DNA from: Streptomyces sp. TSRI0107
Lineage (GTDB): Bacteria > Actinomycetota > Actinomycetes > Streptomycetales > Streptomycetaceae
NCBI RefSeq assembly: GCF_001905845.1
Contig: NZ_LIVZ01000005.1
Coordinates: 124,001-188,000 of the forward strand
Length of the DNA: 64,000 bases
Direction of reading: 5' to 3'
Shown here: positions 17,738-26,003 of the stretch, in pieces
How the letters are laid out: every line of letters begins with the position of its first letter
Numbering within the stretch: position 1 is the stretch's first letter
Translations under genes and position numbers: made by a program
Notes under the pieces: generated by a model
What the model was told of the DNA's origin: nothing
Database searches by the model: none
Seen by the model: only the letters and a program-made list of their open reading frames with translations

Positions 17738-18808
17738 GTGCGATCCATTTGGAACGGAGCCATCTCGTTCGGCCTGGTCAGCATCCCCATCAAGCTGGTG
17801 AACGCCACCGAGAGCCACTCGATCTCCTTCCGCCAGATCCACAACGAGGACGGCGGCCGCATCCGCTACCGCAAGGTCTGCGAACTGGAGGACCGCGAGG
17901 TCACCCAGTCGGAGATCGGCAAGGGATACGAGGACGCCGACGGCACCATCATCCCGATCACCGACGAGGACCTGGCCCAGCTGCCGATCCCGACCGCCAA
18001 GACCATCGAGATCGTCGCCTTCGTCCCGGCCGACCGGATCGACCCGCTCCAGATGGACGCGGCGTACTACCTCGCCGCGAGCGGCGCCCCCGCCGCCAAG
18101 CCGTACACCCTGCTGCGGGAGGCGCTGAAGCGCAGCAACAAGGTGGCGATCGCCAAGTTCGCCCTGCGTGGCCGGGAACGCCTCGGCATGCTCCGCGTCG
18201 TCGGCGACGCCATCGCCATGCACGGCCTGCTCTGGCCCGACGAGGTACGCGCCCCCGAGGGTGTCGCCCCCGACACCGGCGTCACCGTCCGCGACAAGGA
18301 ACTCGACCTCGCGGACGCCCTCATGGACACCCTCGGCGAGGTCGACCTGGAGGACCTGCACGACGAGTACCGCGAGGCCGTCGAGGAGGTCATCGCCGCG
18401 AAGGCGGCCGGCGAGGCACCCCCCGAGGCGCCCGAGCCCGCGGCGGGCGGCAAGGTGCTCGACCTCATGGCCGCCCTGGAGAGCAGCGTCCGCGCGGCCA
18501 AGGAGTCCCGCGGGGAGCACGCCGAGGTAAGACCCCTGCCGGAACGGAAGACCGCCAGGGCCGCGCCCAAGCAGACCGGCGGCAAGAAGTCGACGTCCAC
18601 GGCGACCACGTCCGCGGCGGCGAAGAAGGCGGCCGCGAAGAAGACCACCGCCTCCTCCGCCAGGAAGTCGACGGCGAAGTCGACCCAGGGCAGCACGAAG
18701 AAGACGGCGGCCTCCAAGAGCACCGCGAAGAGCACGGCGGAGAAGAGCACCGCGGCGAAGAAGCCGGCGGCGAAGAAGTCCACGACGTCCCGCAAGCGCC
18801 CGGCGTGA
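17738..18808 (+). CDS. ku: Ku DNA end-binding protein with histone-H1-like tail
   Basis: This 356-residue bacterial Ku homodimerises around DNA ends and recruits the end-joining polymerase and ligase. The core Ku barrel runs from MRSIWNGAISFGLVSIPIKL to about residue 260 and contains RYRKVCELEDREV and the bridge region. Residues 275-356 form a Lys/Ala/Ser/Thr-rich tail resembling histone H1, found in many actinobacterial Ku proteins and thought to add non-specific DNA binding. The GTG start has GAAAGG upstream. Divergent from the LigD-type polymerase. Confidence 0.95.
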   Translation: MRSIWNGAISFGLVSIPIKLVNATESHSISFRQIHNEDGGRIRYRKVCELEDREVTQSEIGKGYEDADGTIIPITDEDLAQLPIPTAKTIEIVAFVPADRIDPLQMDAAYYLAASGAPAAKPYTLLREALKRSNKVAIAKFALRGRERLGMLRVVGDAIAMHGLLWPDEVRAPEGVAPDTGVTVRDKELDLADALMDTLGEVDLEDLHDEYREAVEEVIAAKAAGEAPPEAPEPAAGGKVLDLMAALESSVRAAKESRGEHAEVRPLPERKTARAAPKQTGGKKSTSTATTSAAAKKAAAKKTTASSARKSTAKSTQGSTKKTAASKSTAKSTAEKSTAAKKPAAKKSTTSRKRPA

Positions 18809-18930
18809 ACGGACGGGGACTGACACAGACGGATCCGGACTGCGGCTGATGGACGCCAGCGGCGCCGGTGCGGCCGACCTCCCCCCATGAGGGTGAGGCG
18901 CCGACGGTGTTCGGCCGGTGTCAATGGACA

Positions 18931-18988
18931 TGGCGGCAGCGCGTGTGCCAAGGCCCGCGACGCCGGGATGATCCAGACGGCAGGGCCC
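18931..18988. mobile_element. Half copy of MITE-like element
   Basis: This region matches the reverse complement of one end of the element at 58675-58864. The match includes ACGCCGGGATGATCC and the inner GCGGCAG and GTGCCA blocks. The other end is missing. It lies directly upstream of the MFS gene start. Confidence 0.65.
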
Positions 18989-18999
18989 AAGGGGAGACC

Positions 19000-20637
19000 A
19001 TGACCCATCGACGTGCTCTGATCGTGCTCGGCACGGCCCAGTTCCTGATGGTCCTGGACACCTCCGTCATGAACGTCTCCATCAGCCAACTGGTCGAGGA
19101 CTTCGACACCGAGGTCACCGCCATCCAGGCCGTCATCACGCTGTACGCGCTGGTCATGGCGGCGTTCATGATCGTCGGCGGTCGGCTGGGAGACATCCTC
19201 GGACGGCGGCGCATGTTCTTCCTGGGACTCGCCGTCTACGCCACGGGTTCGACCCTGACCGCCGTCGCTCCCACCCTGTGGGTGCTCGCGCTGGGCTGGT
19301 CGGTCATCGAAGGACTCGGGGCAGCGATGGTGCTGCCGGCCATGGCGGCACTCGTCGCCGAGAACTACCGGGGACGGGAACGGGCCGTCGCCTACGGCGT
19401 CATCGGCGGACTGGCCGGCGCGGGAATCGCGGTCGGCCCGCTGCTGGGCGGCTGGGTGACGACGTACCTCACCTGGCGGCTGGTCTTCGCCGGTGAGGTG
19501 GTCGTCGTCGTGGCCGTCCTGTTCTGCCACCGCGTGATCACGGAATCCCCCAGGACCGGCCCCCGCCCCCGCCTGGACGGTGTCGGCGCCGCACTGTCGG
19601 CGGCGGGGCTGGCGCTGGGCGTGCTCGGCGTGCTGCAGAGCGGCACCTGGGGATGGGTGCAGCCCCGCAACCCGCCCTTCACCGTCCTGGGCTTCGCCCC
19701 GACGCTGTTCGTCATCGCCGCCGGAGCGGCCGTACTGGCCCTGTTCGCACACTGGGAACGACGGCGGGACGCCCAGGGCACCGACCCCTTGGTGCACCTG
19801 GCGCTGCTGCGCCAACCGGTGCTGCGCTCCGGCCTGCTGACGCTGGTCAGCCAGAACTTGATCCTCCTCGGCCTGTTCTTCACCATCCCGCTGTATCTGC
19901 AGGTGGTGCAGGGCTTCGACGCCTTCGAGACAGGTCTGCGGCTGCTTCCGGTGTCCGTCACCATGCTGGTCGCCTCCACGGTCGGCTCCCGTCTGGGGCG
20001 GGCGGCGGGACCCCGGAGGCTGGTCCGCCTGGCGCTGCTGACCCTGGCGGCAGCCGTGCTGTGGCTGCTGGCCACCATCGACCCGGTCATCGACGACGCG
20101 CAGTTCGCCGGGGCCATGGCCCTGCTCGGCGTGGGCATGGGCCTGCTCGCCTCGCAGCTGGGCAACGTAGTCCAGTCCAGCGTGGGGGAGGCGGAGCGCA
20201 GTGAGGTCGGCGGGCTGCAGTTCACCGCCCAGAACCTGGGCTCCGCGCTGGGCACCGCCCTCATCGGGTCCCTGCTCATCGGCGCCCTGGCCCACGCCTT
20301 CACCACCCAGGTGGAGAGCGACCCGCGCGTCTCGGAGGAGGCCCGCCGGCAGACCGGCGTCGCCCTCGAAGCCGGCGTCACCTTCGTCCCCACCGAGCAG
20401 GTGCGCTCGGCGGCACAGCGCGCCGGCCTGCCACCCGCCGAGGTCGACGCCATCACGGACTCCTACGCGTCGGCGCAGCTGGACGGGCTGAAGGCGGCGA
20501 TCCTCGCCACCGGCGGGATCACCCTCGCCAGCTTCCTGGTCACCTCCCACTTGCCGACCGGCCAGAGCGGCCAGACCGGCCGAACACGACCCGACGAGGC
20601 GGGTGGCCCCGCCACCGGGGCACGCCCGAAGCGCTGA
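19000..20637 (+). CDS. MFS drug:H+ antiporter-like exporter (DHA2 type)
   Basis: This 545-residue membrane transporter has about 14 hydrophobic segments, the DHA2 branch of the major facilitator superfamily. Motif D1 (LDTSVMNVSISQLV, residues 16-29), motif A (GGRLGDILGRRRMF near 60) and motif C-like GPLLGGWV (near 145) are visible. Such proteins export small hydrophobic compounds by proton antiport; the substrate is unknown. The ATG at 19000 has GGGGAGA upstream. The C-terminus is a 40-residue polar tail. No regulator is adjacent, and the promoter region holds the half MITE copy, which may affect expression. Confidence 0.88.
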   Translation: MTHRRALIVLGTAQFLMVLDTSVMNVSISQLVEDFDTEVTAIQAVITLYALVMAAFMIVGGRLGDILGRRRMFFLGLAVYATGSTLTAVAPTLWVLALGWSVIEGLGAAMVLPAMAALVAENYRGRERAVAYGVIGGLAGAGIAVGPLLGGWVTTYLTWRLVFAGEVVVVVAVLFCHRVITESPRTGPRPRLDGVGAALSAAGLALGVLGVLQSGTWGWVQPRNPPFTVLGFAPTLFVIAAGAAVLALFAHWERRRDAQGTDPLVHLALLRQPVLRSGLLTLVSQNLILLGLFFTIPLYLQVVQGFDAFETGLRLLPVSVTMLVASTVGSRLGRAAGPRRLVRLALLTLAAAVLWLLATIDPVIDDAQFAGAMALLGVGMGLLASQLGNVVQSSVGEAERSEVGGLQFTAQNLGSALGTALIGSLLIGALAHAFTTQVESDPRVSEEARRQTGVALEAGVTFVPTEQVRSAAQRAGLPPAEVDAITDSYASAQLDGLKAAILATGGITLASFLVTSHLPTGQSGQTGRTRPDEAGGPATGARPKR

Positions 20638-20823
20638 ACTTCGGCGGGGGCGGCGACGCGTAGCGGCAGCGACCGCGTGCAGGAGGAGCGGCTGTCCCCC
20701 CATCGCGTCCCCGCGCCGCCGCCGGATCACCTGTACCGGGTGAGGGCAGGCGCCGCATCCGGACGGACGATCGCAGGGAAGCGTCGTTCCGTCGGCCCCG
20801 GACGGTCCGCTGGAGAGCAGCTC

Positions 20824-21021
20824 ATGCGCTATGAGATCCGCGTCGACGGACACCTGTCGGAGACGCAGTCCAAGGCATTCCCGGAGCTGGACCATGTGGC
20901 GATCTCCGGTCAGACCGTCCTGTTCGGACGCGTCGTCGACGAGGCACACCTGTACGGGCTGCTGGCCCGCTGCCGGTCGCTGGGGCTGCGGGTCGTGGAG
21001 ATGCGGCAGGTACCGGAGTGA
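20824..21021 (+). CDS. Hypothetical 65-aa protein
   Basis: This small cytoplasmic protein starts MRYEIRVDGHLSETQ, with GGAGAG just upstream of the ATG. Predicted beta-alpha-beta segments (RYEIRVDG; VLFGRVVDEAHLYGLLARC; GLRVVEMRQ) suggest a ferredoxin-like fold resembling actinobacterial small regulatory or ACT-like peptides. The function is unknown. It is the first of four small genes in the same direction. Confidence 0.65.
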   Translation: MRYEIRVDGHLSETQSKAFPELDHVAISGQTVLFGRVVDEAHLYGLLARCRSLGLRVVEMRQVPE

Positions 21022-21225
21022 GCGCTTCGGGACGAGGGCGGCAGCGATGAACACCACCGGTGGATCACCCGCGGAGGGTGAGCCCGTGCCCGACGGCGCG
21101 GAGGAGGCTGGCAGGTGCCGAGGCCGGGCATCCTCGCACACCGCCCAGCCGGAGGCCCGGCAGCGAGCACCCGATCAACCGATCAACCCGATACCCGATC
21201 AAGCAAGCGAGGTGGAGGAGGAGCC

Positions 21226-21909
21226 ATGACCGTGCCGCGTGGTCCAGCACCGTTTCCCGGCCCGGAGTCGACATCGACATCGACGTCGACGTCCGGTGGA
21301 GGGGCCCCCGCCCCGGCGGGCGACGACCCCGCGCGGGCGCTCGCGACGCTTGGCCGTTCGTGGACCTGGATCCTGGCGTCCGCGATCGCGACGCTCGTAC
21401 CGGGCGTCCTGATACTGGTCTGGCCGGACGAGACCCTGCATGTGCTGGCCGTCCTCATCGGCCTGTACCTGCTCGTGGCCGGGGCCTTCCGGTTCGTCGC
21501 GTCCTTCGCCCGCGAAGGAGCCGGCGAGCGCCTGGCGGGCCTGCTGCTCGCGGTGCTGTTCGTCCTGGCAGGAGTTCTGTGCCTGCGCCACCCCCTGCAG
21601 ACGATCACCGCGCTCTCCCTGATCGTCGGGATCGTCTGGCTGGTGTCCGGCGTGATCACCCTGCACACCGCACTGGCGGCCAAGGACCTGCCCCACCGGG
21701 GCTTCGTCCTGGGCGCCGCGGTGCTCGGCATAGTCGCGGGGATCGTCGTACTGGCCCTGCCGACCGAGTCGGCCCGCGCGCTCACCCGGCTGCTGGGGCT
21801 GTGGCTGGTCCTGCTCGGCCTCTTCGAGGCAGTGGTCGCGTTCGCATGGCGGGCCGCACTCCGCAAGTCGAGCCCCCCGGAGGCGCGCGGACCCGACGCG
21901 TCGGCCTGA
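21226..21909 (+). CDS. HdeD/DUF308 family membrane protein
   Basis: This 227-residue integral membrane protein is of the HdeD (DUF308) type, with six predicted membrane helices in three similar pairs (for example WILASAIATLVPGVLILVWP, VLAVLIGLYLLVAGAFRFV and LLAVLFVLAGVLCL). Family members are linked to acid stress in enterics; the role in Streptomyces is unknown. The ATG at 21226 follows GGAGGAGG. The N-terminal 45 residues are Ser/Thr/Pro-rich and contain an STSTSTS run encoded by a short tandem repeat. Probably co-transcribed with the next two small membrane protein genes. Confidence 0.8.
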   Translation: MTVPRGPAPFPGPESTSTSTSTSGGGAPAPAGDDPARALATLGRSWTWILASAIATLVPGVLILVWPDETLHVLAVLIGLYLLVAGAFRFVASFAREGAGERLAGLLLAVLFVLAGVLCLRHPLQTITALSLIVGIVWLVSGVITLHTALAAKDLPHRGFVLGAAVLGIVAGIVVLALPTESARALTRLLGLWLVLLGLFEAVVAFAWRAALRKSSPPEARGPDASA

Positions 21910-22022
21910 GCGGCGGGCGCGCGCTTCACCCGCCCCGGGTGAGGCCGTCGGAGCGTTGCTGTGGGCACGCTGAAAACCGCACCCGGCGCCAGCCGGGCAG
22001 ACGCCCGGGATGGAGGAGCGGC

Positions 22023-22481
22023 ATGAACGCGCAGACGTACCTCGCGTACGACTTTCCCCTGCTGAGCGTCTTCTGGACGATGTTCATCTTCTTCCTGTGG
22101 ATCCTGTGGTTCGTCCTGCTCTTCCGGATCATCACCGACATCTTCCGCGACGACTCCATCGGCGGCTGGGCGAAGGCCAGCTGGCTGGTGTTCGTCTGTG
22201 TCCTGCCGTTCCTGGGCGTGTTCGTCTACGTGATCGCCCGAGGCAAGAACATGGGACGCCGGGAGATCGAACAGGCGCGCGCCCAGCAGGAGGCGTTCGA
22301 CCAGTACATCCGGGACACCGCCAAGGGGGCCGAGAGCCGGCCCAGCAGCACCGACGAACTCGCCAGGCTGTCCGAGATGCGCGCCCGCGGCGACATCACG
22401 GACGAGGAGTTCCGCAGGGCGAAGGAACTGATCCTGACCGGCACGGGCCCTTCCGGGCGCCCGACCGACGTCACGAAATGA
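22023..22481 (+). CDS. PLDc_N/SHOCT small membrane protein
   Basis: This 152-residue protein has two N-terminal membrane segments (VFWTMFIFFLWILWFVLLF and ASWLVFVCVLPFLGVFVYVI) of the phospholipase-D-N-terminal type, a basic linker (ARGKNMGRREIEQARAQQ) and a C-terminal SHOCT domain (LARLSEMRARGDITDEEF, near residues 120-140). SHOCT domains are short helical hairpins thought to mediate oligomerisation. The ATG is preceded by GGAGGAGCGGC. The function is unknown. Confidence 0.8.
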   Translation: MNAQTYLAYDFPLLSVFWTMFIFFLWILWFVLLFRIITDIFRDDSIGGWAKASWLVFVCVLPFLGVFVYVIARGKNMGRREIEQARAQQEAFDQYIRDTAKGAESRPSSTDELARLSEMRARGDITDEEFRRAKELILTGTGPSGRPTDVTK

Positions 22482-22491
22482 GGTAGCCAGG

Positions 22492-22917
22492 ATGACCGCC
22501 ACACACCACGCTCGCACCCACGAGGCCAGGCAGGAGTGGGCCACCGGCCTGACCGCCTTCGCAGCCGTCATGCTCATGATCGCCGGCGTTCTCGACATCA
22601 TGAGAGGCATCGCGGCGATAGTCGAGGATGACATCTTCGTCACGACGCAGAACTACATCTTCGAGTTCGACCTCACCGGCTGGGGCTGGATCCACCTCGC
22701 CCTCGGCGTCCTCGCGGTGATCGTCAGCTTCGGACTCTTCCAGACAGCGATGTGGGCCCGCGTCGCCGGCATAGCCATAGCCGGCCTCGTCATCGTCGCC
22801 AACTTCCTGTCCCTGCCGTACTACCCGGTCTGGTCAGTCGTCATGATCACCATGTCGGGCTTCGTCATCTGGGCCCTGTGCGTGACCCAGGAGGGCGCAT
22901 TCGCGGACGAGACCTGA
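22492..22917 (+). CDS. DUF7144-type four-helix membrane protein
   Basis: This 141-residue protein has four membrane segments: GLTAFAAVMLMIAGVLDIMRG; a loop with DIFVTTQNYIFEFDLTGWGW; LALGVLAVIVSFGLF; IAIAGLVIVANFLSLPYYP; and VVMITMSGFVIWALCV. It has the features of a widespread actinobacterial membrane protein family (DUF7144). The function is unknown. It is 10 bp after the previous gene and is the last gene before the mobile element. Confidence 0.78.
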   Translation: MTATHHARTHEARQEWATGLTAFAAVMLMIAGVLDIMRGIAAIVEDDIFVTTQNYIFEFDLTGWGWIHLALGVLAVIVSFGLFQTAMWARVAGIAIAGLVIVANFLSLPYYPVWSVVMITMSGFVIWALCVTQEGAFADET

Positions 22918-22958
22918 GCGCGGAGCGCATCCCGAGCCCCGCCTGCCCATACAAGAAG

Positions 22959-23000
22959 AAGACCCCGCACTCAGCGCTTTCGCTGATGACGGGGTCTTTT
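22959..23000. terminator. Terminator left of attL (ancestral tRNA terminator)
   Basis: A hairpin with AAGACCCCG/CGGGGTCTT arms and an inner CAGCG/CGCTG stem is followed by TT. Before the element inserted, it would have stood directly downstream of tRNA-Arg on the minus strand. It also ends the membrane protein operon. A near copy lies at 45710-45750. Confidence 0.8.
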
Positions 23001-23013
23001 AGGCACCTCATAA

Positions 23014-23061
23014 AGGGTGCCCCCGGCAGGATTCGAACCTGCGCACACGGCTCCGGAGGCC
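23014..23061. repeat. attL: 48-bp copy of tRNA-Arg 3' part
   Basis: This is identical to 45764-45811 and covers the tRNA from the anticodon arm to the 3' end plus 4 bp. The sequence diverges at 23062. Confidence 0.95.
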
Positions 23062-23412
23062 CCTTGAGTCTCGGGCAACGCAGCAGGTCACGGCCCTGCA
23101 CATGGCAGATCAGGCGGGGCGAGTCCACAGATGGGCCACGACCGACTGAGCACCGCTTAAGGTATTCGTCCCGTGCCACTTCGACTGCGGTCGGCGACTG
23201 GTGTGCGCCGCGGGCCTCGAGTTCGGCAACCGCAGGGGCCTGCCAGAAATGCCCGCCTCCGTGCCCCTCGGCCGCGGCCCAGCCGTTGGGGATCCGCTTC
23301 ACGCAGGGGTGCCCCGTCGTCGGGGCACGGACGGGGCACGGCATGGTGCCGTCGGAGATCGGCTCGGGGTACTCGGGGTGCGCCTTCCACCGGGACGCCT
23401 TGTTCTCAGCCC
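23062..23412 (-). pseudogene. Remnant reading frame next to attL
   Basis: No intact gene lies in these 350 bp. On the minus strand a protein-like frame runs from about 23410 to attL (ENKASRWKAHPEYPEP, PCPVRAPTTGHPCVKR, AAEGHGGGHFWQAP, VEVARDEYLKRC). It reads like a small conserved actinobacterial protein but has no proper start, and it lies in a different phase from the 42-codon gene just upstream. The two may be halves of one gene broken by a frameshift, or the frame may begin at ATG 23344. It runs out into the att repeat. Confidence 0.4.
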
Positions 23413-23541
23413 TTAGAGCAGGTCTGCCGCCTGCTCCTGGTCGCCGCGGTGCAACGCGTTGACGAACTCCAGGTAGTTTGTCCGCTCGTCGACGCTCACG
23501 TATGCCAGGTCCGCGGAAAGCGGTCCCGGGTCAGTGCTCAT
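23413..23541 (-). CDS. Small 42-aa coding sequence, coupled to HEPN gene
   Basis: The ATG overlaps the stop of the HEPN/zinc-ribbon gene (TGATG), so ribosomes would re-initiate here. The peptide begins MSTDPGPLSADLAYVSV and contains DERTNYLEFVNALHRGD, an amphipathic helical stretch, before a TAA. It could be a genuine third gene of the HEPN operon or the front part of a frameshifted gene that continues to attL in another phase. No family is recognised. Confidence 0.45.
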   Translation of the reverse strand: MSTDPGPLSADLAYVSVDERTNYLEFVNALHRGDQEQAADLL

Positions 23542-24593
23542 CACTGGTCCTCCGTTGCACTATGGACCTCGAAGCTCGCGCTACAGCTGAAGCAGAGGCC
23601 GATTTCCTCGGTCTTATTCGCTACTGTGACGACACCCAACACCAGGCAGTCATTCTTGCAGACAGGGCATTCTTCCAGCTGGCCATTGTCCTCACCAGCG
23701 ACGCGCCAGATGTATTCACTGGCCGCGGTCTCGGGGTCGATGAATTCACGTAGACAGAATCGACAGACAACCGGTTCTAGGTCCGCTGCGTCATCGTGCA
23801 CGACCAACGCCATTTGTCGGCAATCCGGGCAATGAACCGTGAGGTCCTTCACAGGGCCTAGCTCACCAGCCAGGTCCTTCATGCGCTTGTCGACCAGCTT
23901 CTCGATGCGGCCCAGCTTCAACCGCAGCTCAGCCATCGTGTGGTCAACTGCCTGCAGTTCTCGCTGGGCGCTCAGCATCTGGGGAGATTCGAGCCAGTCG
24001 TTGACCATCTGCGGTGTCACGGGCGCCTTGAAGCCACCCTCATGGAATGTCTGCTCGAACTTACGGTCCAGCGTGGGCCGCAGCTCACGGTTGATGAATT
24101 CCAGAAGAAAGTCAAGAACCTGCGCGGTTCTGGCCTCAACGACGTAAGCGGATCCCGTGAGTCCGTAATGCATCAGAGCATTGCGGTCTTTCGCGAGCTT
24201 AGTGATGGCTTGACGAGCCTTCTCCGGTATCTTGACTCGTGCGATCTTGGAGAGCCTGTCAATCGCATCATCGGTGCCGCAGCTCTCGAAATCGCCATCC
24301 TTGAACTTCTCAAAGTCCGCATCCGCGATCCTCTTGAATACCAGGCTCCAGTGTTCTCCGATGAGACGGGTTTTGAGTAGGACCTCGGTTGCCGCCTGAA
24401 GGTGGAGCACGGCGTACTTCAGCTCTCGATCACTCGGAGGCGTAGTTCCCTCGGTGAGGCCGGCGACCGCGCGGTCCAGGTAGTCCATGCCGTTGCGGAC
24501 GGGGGTGAAATCCAGGTCAGGACGAGGGTTAAGCCGAGTAGATGGAGCGGACCGGTCCTCAGTCACCTCAAGCGTCTGATCGTCGCTCCTCAA
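23541..24593 (-). CDS. HEPN-like protein with C-terminal zinc ribbons
   Basis: I do not recognise this exact protein (350 residues). The N-terminal half is helical and ends in DRNALMHYG (R137-X4-H142), the R-X4-6-H signature of HEPN ribonucleases, preceded by a typical long helix (YAVLHLQAATEVLLKTRL). A helical linker follows. The C-terminal 100 residues hold two zinc-ribbon units with Cys pairs at 255/258 with 277/280 and 309/312 with 334/337. HEPN proteins often act as toxins or phage-induced RNases that cleave tRNA or mRNA; here the ribbons may bind nucleic acid or a trigger. Its start overlaps the stop of the 139-aa gene, so the pair is coupled as in toxin-antitoxin modules. The activity is an inference. 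Confidence 0.6.
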   Translation of the reverse strand: MRSDDQTLEVTEDRSAPSTRLNPRPDLDFTPVRNGMDYLDRAVAGLTEGTTPPSDRELKYAVLHLQAATEVLLKTRLIGEHWSLVFKRIADADFEKFKDGDFESCGTDDAIDRLSKIARVKIPEKARQAITKLAKDRNALMHYGLTGSAYVVEARTAQVLDFLLEFINRELRPTLDRKFEQTFHEGGFKAPVTPQMVNDWLESPQMLSAQRELQAVDHTMAELRLKLGRIEKLVDKRMKDLAGELGPVKDLTVHCPDCRQMALVVHDDAADLEPVVCRFCLREFIDPETAASEYIWRVAGEDNGQLEECPVCKNDCLVLGVVTVANKTEEIGLCFSCSASFEVHSATEDQ

Positions 24594-25009
24594 CGACCCT
24601 CGCCCCGTCCGATGGACCGCTGCAACTGCGCGTGGCCGTCCAGCAGCATCTTCAACTGGTGGACCGACGCGTTCGTGTTGTCGTCGACATCCTGAGTGGC
24701 CAGTTCGTGGACCAGGCGGAGGACGAAGCCGAGGTTCGGCTGGTCCCTGCTGTAGAGGAGCACTCGACAGTTGCTGTCCGTTGGAAGCCGGGCGGGAAGG
24801 TGGCCGACGTTGTTCGCGGCCAACTGTCGTTCAATCCGCTCGATGATCCGCGATCCGGCTCGCTGCGCTCCATCGAAGCGCACCAGCATCTCGACGCTCC
24901 ACAGGTCGTAGCCGCCGATGGCGGCGAGGTAGCCCGGCAGCTTGGCCCACGCCTCTTCGATCGTGGACGCTCCCGGGATCGTCGGTACCGGCATGTCGAT
25001 GTTCGTCAC
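24590..25009 (-). CDS. 139-aa partner of the HEPN protein
   Basis: Unrecognised soluble protein. Visible features are an alternating alpha/beta pattern (IEEAWAKLPGYLAAIGGYD, WSVEMLVRFDGAQRAGSR, NCRVLLYSRDQPNLGFVLRL) and a helical C-terminus with HQLKMLLDGHAQLQ. It precedes the HEPN gene with a 4-nt overlap and lies 59 nt downstream of an 8-bp inverted repeat. By position it would be the antitoxin or sensor of the pair. It lacks the GSxxxxD motif of MNT-type antitoxins, so it would be a different kind of partner. Confidence 0.6.
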   Translation of the reverse strand: MTNIDMPVPTIPGASTIEEAWAKLPGYLAAIGGYDLWSVEMLVRFDGAQRAGSRIIERIERQLAANNVGHLPARLPTDSNCRVLLYSRDQPNLGFVLRLVHELATQDVDDNTNASVHQLKMLLDGHAQLQRSIGRGEGR

Positions 25010-25067
25010 GCGGCCAGCCTTCCTATCGGTCCGGCAGGAGCCGGAACTGATGCCGCGCCAACATTAC

Positions 25068-25091
25068 CGACAACAGTGGGAGTTGTTGTCG
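25068..25091 (-). promoter_or_regulatory. Palindrome in promoter of the HEPN operon
   Basis: CGACAACA-N8-TGTTGTCG forms perfect 8-bp inverted arms just upstream of the 139-aa gene. On the minus strand a possible -35 (GACAAC) lies in the first arm and a -10 (TAATGT) lies 18 bp later, so a protein bound to the palindrome would block the promoter. Self-repression is typical of toxin-antitoxin operons. No other gene is seen in 25010-25304. Confidence 0.5.
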
Positions 25092-25304
25092 TCTACAAAT
25101 AACAGATCACGACTTCACCGAGCCGGCCCGGTGGCTACGCACCCCATGAACAGCCACGCCTGACCACCGCTTTAGGAGTTCGGTCCGACGTCCTCAGCAG
25201 GCGGCTGCCGCGAGGCTTGGGCTGATGCCTACGGCCGCCGGGAGTTGCTGGCGTCCGGTGCTGTTGATGTCAGCCGTGGATGTCAGGTGCCCCGCCCTGT
25301 TCGG

Positions 25305-25502
25305 TTACGGGCGACGGTAGGCGGCAGGGTCGGTTCCGGGTGCCGGGGCCCGGGACAGGTCCAGGTAGCACGGGTAGTCGGGGTCACCTACCTCCATGAG
25401 TACGAACTGATCGACGTCGTGGTTGGCGAAGCGATGGAGGTACTGCAAGAAGAGTTCCAGTTCCTCGTCGGAGAGAGGTTCGTCGTGTCGGTCGTTTCGC
25501 AC
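25305..25502 (-). CDS. Hypothetical 65-aa acidic protein
   Basis: This small acidic protein contains LSDEELELFLQYLHRFANHDVDQF and MEVGDPDYPCYLDLS. It starts at a GTG with a GAGGG run close upstream. It resembles small proteins carried on Streptomyces plasmids and phages, but no function can be named. It lies between the HEPN pair and a membrane peptide. Confidence 0.5.
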   Translation of the reverse strand: MRNDRHDEPLSDEELELFLQYLHRFANHDVDQFVLMEVGDPDYPCYLDLSRAPAPGTDPAAYRRP

Positions 25503-25678
25503 GCCCTCACCCTACGGTTGGCCCGGGTGCATGACCGCTTCGTCCCGAACTCTCGGCTGGGCGGTTACTGAGGGCTGGTGGGCTGGTCAGTCGGCCGTTG
25601 AGGGGCGTTGGCGGTCAGCTGCGGTTGCGGTGGTTGCTGTACTTCGCTGCTGTACTGCACTGGGATGCTCGCTCCAGC

Positions 25679-25834
25679 TCAGAAGTGCTGCTCGGCTGCG
25701 TACAACAAGGCTTGGATGAGGAGAACCCCCAGCGCGCTACAGGCCCCACCGATGATCTTGACAGTGCAGAAGCGGCGATAGCGTGCAAGGGCTCGTGACC
25801 GATCGGCGCTGACAGCCTTAGAGTCGAGCTGCAT
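25679..25834 (-). CDS. Small 51-aa single-pass membrane protein
   Basis: The ATG at 25834 has a good ribosome site (GAAAGGTGG). The peptide has a basic N-terminal half (ADRSRALARYRRF) and one membrane helix (IIGGACSALGVLLIQALLYA), so it is expected to sit in the membrane with the basic end inside. No family is recognised. Small membrane proteins of this kind occur in phage exclusion and toxin systems, but nothing here proves that. A hairpin (25874-25881 pairing with 25904-25911) lies in its leader. Confidence 0.5.
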   Translation of the reverse strand: MQLDSKAVSADRSRALARYRRFCTVKIIGGACSALGVLLIQALLYAAEQHF

Positions 25835-26003
25835 GGATCCACCTTTCAACGAGGGTTGGTACCTGTGTGGGCACCCCGCAGACCTGGCCGGCAAGCTTCT
25901 GGCCTGCGGGGTTGCTTCATGTCCTAGACGTTAGTGAGAAGCGGACGTCGGCGTCTGCGCCTGGCGGGCTGCCGTCGGCGCGGATCCGATGTAACTTCTG
26001 AGC

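Noticed and set aside
16760..18931. A 723-codon open frame on the minus strand covering the LigD-type gene and most of ku
   Set aside because: Only the last 293 residues look like a protein (the polymerase domain, with its own ATG at 17641). The rest is the reverse frame of ku, a common artefact at very high G+C.
18067..21141. A 1024-codon open frame on the minus strand
   Set aside because: Its translation is low-complexity, Arg/Gly/Gln-rich, and it lies opposite the ku tail and the MFS gene, both of which have clear family motifs.
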